A stretch of DNA of 7,735 nt from Labilithrix sp. (GTDB lineage: Bacteria; Myxococcota; Polyangia; Polyangiales; Polyangiaceae), in contig JAQBQL010000182.1 of the NCBI GenBank assembly GCA_028287035.1, forward strand, positions 1-7,735, written 5' to 3'. The stretch's first letter is position 1, and every line of letters begins with the position of its first letter. This document shows, piece by piece, positions 5,950 to 7,735 of the stretch. The notes beneath the pieces were generated by a model. It did no database searches. It was given only the letters and a program-made list of their open reading frames with translations, and was not told the DNA's origin. The position numbers were made by a program, and so were the translations under genes.

Positions 5950-6744
5950 GTGGACATCGTCGCGATCCTGGCGCTGGGCACGTCCGTCGACGACGAGGCG
6001 CCTCACCTCGCGGCGGCGCTCGGCCTGACCGCGTACGAGGCGGCGCTCGCGCTTCGTGCGCCGTGTCCCACCCCCGTCCTCCGGACGGAGGACCGGCCGC
6101 ACGCGCTCGCGGTGCTGGCCGGGCTGCGCAGCCGCGGGCACGACGCGGTCGCGTGCGACTCGGCCGCGGTGGCGACGGGCAGCGCGCTGTTTCCGGTGCG
6201 CGCCTTCACCCTGACCGCCGAGCGCTGCGCGGTCACCTCGCTCGCGTCGGGCGCCGCCGCCGAGGTGCGGTGGGACGACGTGGTGGCCCTCGTCCGCGGC
6301 GTCCATCGCTCGTTCTCGGAGTCGCTCGAGAAGGGCACGACCCAGAAGCTCTCGCTCGGCCGCGCCGCGCTCTCGGGCGGCCTCATGATGACGAAGAAGG
6401 TCTCGAGCGAGACGAAGCACACGTCGAGCGAGCACGAGCCCGTCCTCTACGTGTTCCGGCGGAGCGGCGCGCCGCTGCTCTTCCAGCAGTCACGCGTGCG
6501 CTACGACGGCCTCGGCCCGGCGCTCCAGCCCTCGCAGCTGCAGAACTTCGCCACGCTGGTGCGGCTGCTTCGCGAGCATGCGCCGCGCGCCCCTTACGAC
6601 GAACGGCTCGTGTCGGCGCGGCCCAGCACCGACCGCGTTCGCGCGGGGGCCGGCGGCAGCGCGAGCTCGTCGACCGCGGACAGCGTGGACCTCCTGGCCC
6701 ACCTCGTCGCGCTCTCGACGTCCCGCGCCTCGCCCTACCGCTAG
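5950..6744 (+). CDS. Conserved-looking protein of unknown function, 264 aa
   Basis: I do not recognise a named family. There is no signal peptide and no membrane segment, so it is probably cytoplasmic. Two compact parts can be seen. Residues about 2-75 look alpha/beta: a hydrophobic strand (DIVAILALGTS), a helix with LGLTAYEAALAL, a strand TPVLRTED, then a helix and ALAVLAGLRSRGHDAVACDS. Residues about 80-205 look like a small beta-rich domain: PVRAFTLTAERCAVTSL, a Trp-Asp-Asp strand (VRWDDVVALVRGVHRS), a basic loop with MMTKKVSSETK, a strand PVLYVFRRS and a closing helix NFATLVRLLREHA. The order recalls PH-like domains, but this is only an impression. The last 55 residues are Ser/Ala-rich and probably flexible, ending in a short helix. 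GTG 5950 is chosen because strand one starts at once and no earlier start fits. It lies 9 bp after the GIY-YIG gene and 7 bp from the end of the convergent methyltransferase gene. Confidence 0.85.
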   Translation: MDIVAILALGTSVDDEAPHLAAALGLTAYEAALALRAPCPTPVLRTEDRPHALAVLAGLRSRGHDAVACDSAAVATGSALFPVRAFTLTAERCAVTSLASGAAAEVRWDDVVALVRGVHRSFSESLEKGTTQKLSLGRAALSGGLMMTKKVSSETKHTSSEHEPVLYVFRRSGAPLLFQQSRVRYDGLGPALQPSQLQNFATLVRLLREHAPRAPYDERLVSARPSTDRVRAGAGGSASSSTADSVDLLAHLVALSTSRASPYR

Positions 6745-6751
6745 GCCTCGT

Positions 6752-7735
6752 TCAGGGCTTCTTCGCGTCGGCCTTGGGGGCGGCCTTCGCGACCTTCGTG
6801 AACTTCAGGGTCATGCGATCGCTCTCGCCGATGGCCGCGTACTTGTCGTGGTCCTTCTGCCCGAGGCGGTAGCTCGGGGGCAGCGTCCACACGCCCCCCT
6901 CGTAGTCCTTCGTGTCCTTGGCGTTCGCGTTGATCTCGCTCTTGCCCGCGAGCTTGAAGCCGGCGCCCTCGATCTTCTCGATGACCCACTTCTCGGGGAG
7001 GTAGCCGTTCTTCGCGCTCTCCTCGGCCTTCGCGTCGGCCTTCGCGCGGTGCTGCTCGATACCGAGCGTCCCGCCCGGCTTCAGCGCCTTCTGGAACTGC
7101 GCGAGCCACGCGTCGAGCGTGCCCTGGTTGACCATGCCGTGGAGCTCGCGCGCGAGGATCACGAGGTCGACGTTCCCTTCCTGGGGAAGCGAAGGGTTCT
7201 TGCTGTCGATGATGACCGTCTCGACCTTGCCGTACGCCTCGGGCGAGGTCTCGAGGAACATCTTGAACACCTGGCCGTAGTAGCTCCCGCGATCATCGGC
7301 AGGGCCGTTGGGATCGTTGTTGCTGACGAGCAGCTTGCCCTTCTTGGCGAGCGCCGGCGCGAGGAGCGTCGTGTACCAGCCCTCGCCCGGTCCGAACTCG
7401 AGGACCGTCTGCGTCGGCTTGAAGCCGAAGAAGTCGAGCGTCTCGGCCGGGTGCCGGTACTTGTCCCGGTCGGCCTGGCCCGGCTTACGGATCTTCGAGG
7501 CCATCACCGCCTGGATGGCGGCCTTGCCGGAGGGAAACTGCTTGTCGGCGAGCGCCTTCGCCTCGGCATGCAGCTCGGGCGTCCAGCGCGCGACCTCCTT
7601 CTCGTGGTCGGCGCGCGCCTCGGCCTTGTCGGCGGCGAGCTGCTTCTGCTGCTCGGCCTTCTTCTTCTCCTCCGCGGTCGGCTCGGGCGGCGGGGGCGGC
7701 GCCGGAGCGGGCGGGGGCGCCGCGACGGGCGGCGG
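6752..7735 (-). CDS. Class I SAM-dependent methyltransferase with Pro-rich N-terminal linker (5' end beyond window)
   Basis: The frame is open from the right edge to TGA at 6752-6754, giving 327 visible residues. The upstream start and any signal peptide are outside the window. Numbering from the edge, residues 1-20 are almost all Pro and Ala, and 21-50 form a charged Lys/Glu/Ala helix. A short conserved-looking segment (WTPELHAEAKALAD, then RHPAETLDFFGFKP) leads into the Rossmann methyltransferase domain. Motif I is VLEFGPGEGWYT (111-122, Glu113-x-Gly-x-Gly-x-Gly119); an acidic residue for SAM ribose is Asp141 in SNNDPNG; VDLVILARELHG is at 189-200 and ALKPGG at 217-222. The C-terminal half contains INANAKDTKDY and a late SDRMTLKF strand. 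The acceptor substrate is unknown. A GTG at 7507 could start a shorter form, but the frame and the conserved-looking sequence before it argue against that. Homologues that I recall in this group have an N-terminal lipoprotein-like signal, which cannot be checked here. Confidence 0.88.
   Translation of the reverse strand, partial: PPPVAAPPPAPAPPPPPEPTAEEKKKAEQQKQLAADKAEARADHEKEVARWTPELHAEAKALADKQFPSGKAAIQAVMASKIRKPGQADRDKYRHPAETLDFFGFKPTQTVLEFGPGEGWYTTLLAPALAKKGKLLVSNNDPNGPADDRGSYYGQVFKMFLETSPEAYGKVETVIIDSKNPSLPQEGNVDLVILARELHGMVNQGTLDAWLAQFQKALKPGGTLGIEQHRAKADAKAEESAKNGYLPEKWVIEKIEGAGFKLAGKSEINANAKDTKDYEGGVWTLPPSYRLGQKDHDKYAAIGESDRMTLKFTKVAKAAPKADAKKP

Noticed and set aside
6742..6760. Bidirectional terminator between the convergent genes
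   Set aside because: The gap is only 7 bp and no stem of useful length or T-run is visible at either stop codon.
7505..7507. GTG at 7507 as the true start of the methyltransferase
   Set aside because: The frame continues open to the window edge with structured, charged and Pro-rich sequence, and segments such as WTPELHAEAKALAD look like part of the same protein.

Overview
The window is very GC-rich, with G or C at most third codon positions and Ala/Arg/Gly-rich proteins. It carries a long exported M36 metalloprotease that ends in a MYXO-CTERM-type tail (Cys, hydrophobic helix, Arg-rich end). Together these point to a myxobacterium-like member of the Myxococcota, perhaps Polyangia. The lineage is inferred from style and sorting signal only; no rRNA or marker gene is present.

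Layout, left to right. (1) A minus-strand gene runs off the left edge. It encodes a bitopic membrane protein with one N-terminal membrane segment, an Ala/Glu/Lys-rich probably helical region and a Pro/Ala repeat tail. (2) A 73-bp divergent gap holds no gene. (3) A plus-strand series of four closely spaced genes follows: tesB (acyl-CoA thioesterase II), a 1298-residue M36 (fungalysin-type) secreted zinc protease, a small GIY-YIG nuclease-domain protein of the YhbQ/UPF0213 type, and a 264-residue protein of unknown function. (4) This series meets, tail to tail with a 7-bp gap, a minus-strand class I SAM-dependent methyltransferase that runs off the right edge. Its visible N-terminal part is a Pro-rich linker and a charged helix.

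The plus-strand genes do not form an obvious pathway. Lipid thioester hydrolysis, extracellular proteolysis and a DNA nuclease-like domain look like housekeeping or accessory genes packed together. The protease is the most elaborate product: lipobox-type signal peptide, FTP/PepSY-type propeptide, catalytic core with a PA insert before HEWGH, three C-terminal beta-type domains and a MYXO-CTERM-like tail.

The most unusual non-coding signal is at gene starts. None of the five visible starts has a good Shine-Dalgarno sequence, and each has a TAnnnT-like or AT-rich hexamer within 6-17 nt. Two consecutive genes share TTCGCC-N18-TAGGCT, in which the upstream gene's TAG stop supplies the first three bases of the hexamer and the predicted transcription start falls on or one base before the GTG codon. 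This may mean leaderless transcripts, but it is only a pattern seen by eye.

I found no CRISPR array, mobile element, RNA gene, toxin-antitoxin pair or recognisable defence system. No convincing new multi-gene system is visible; the findings are single-gene or regulatory curiosities.
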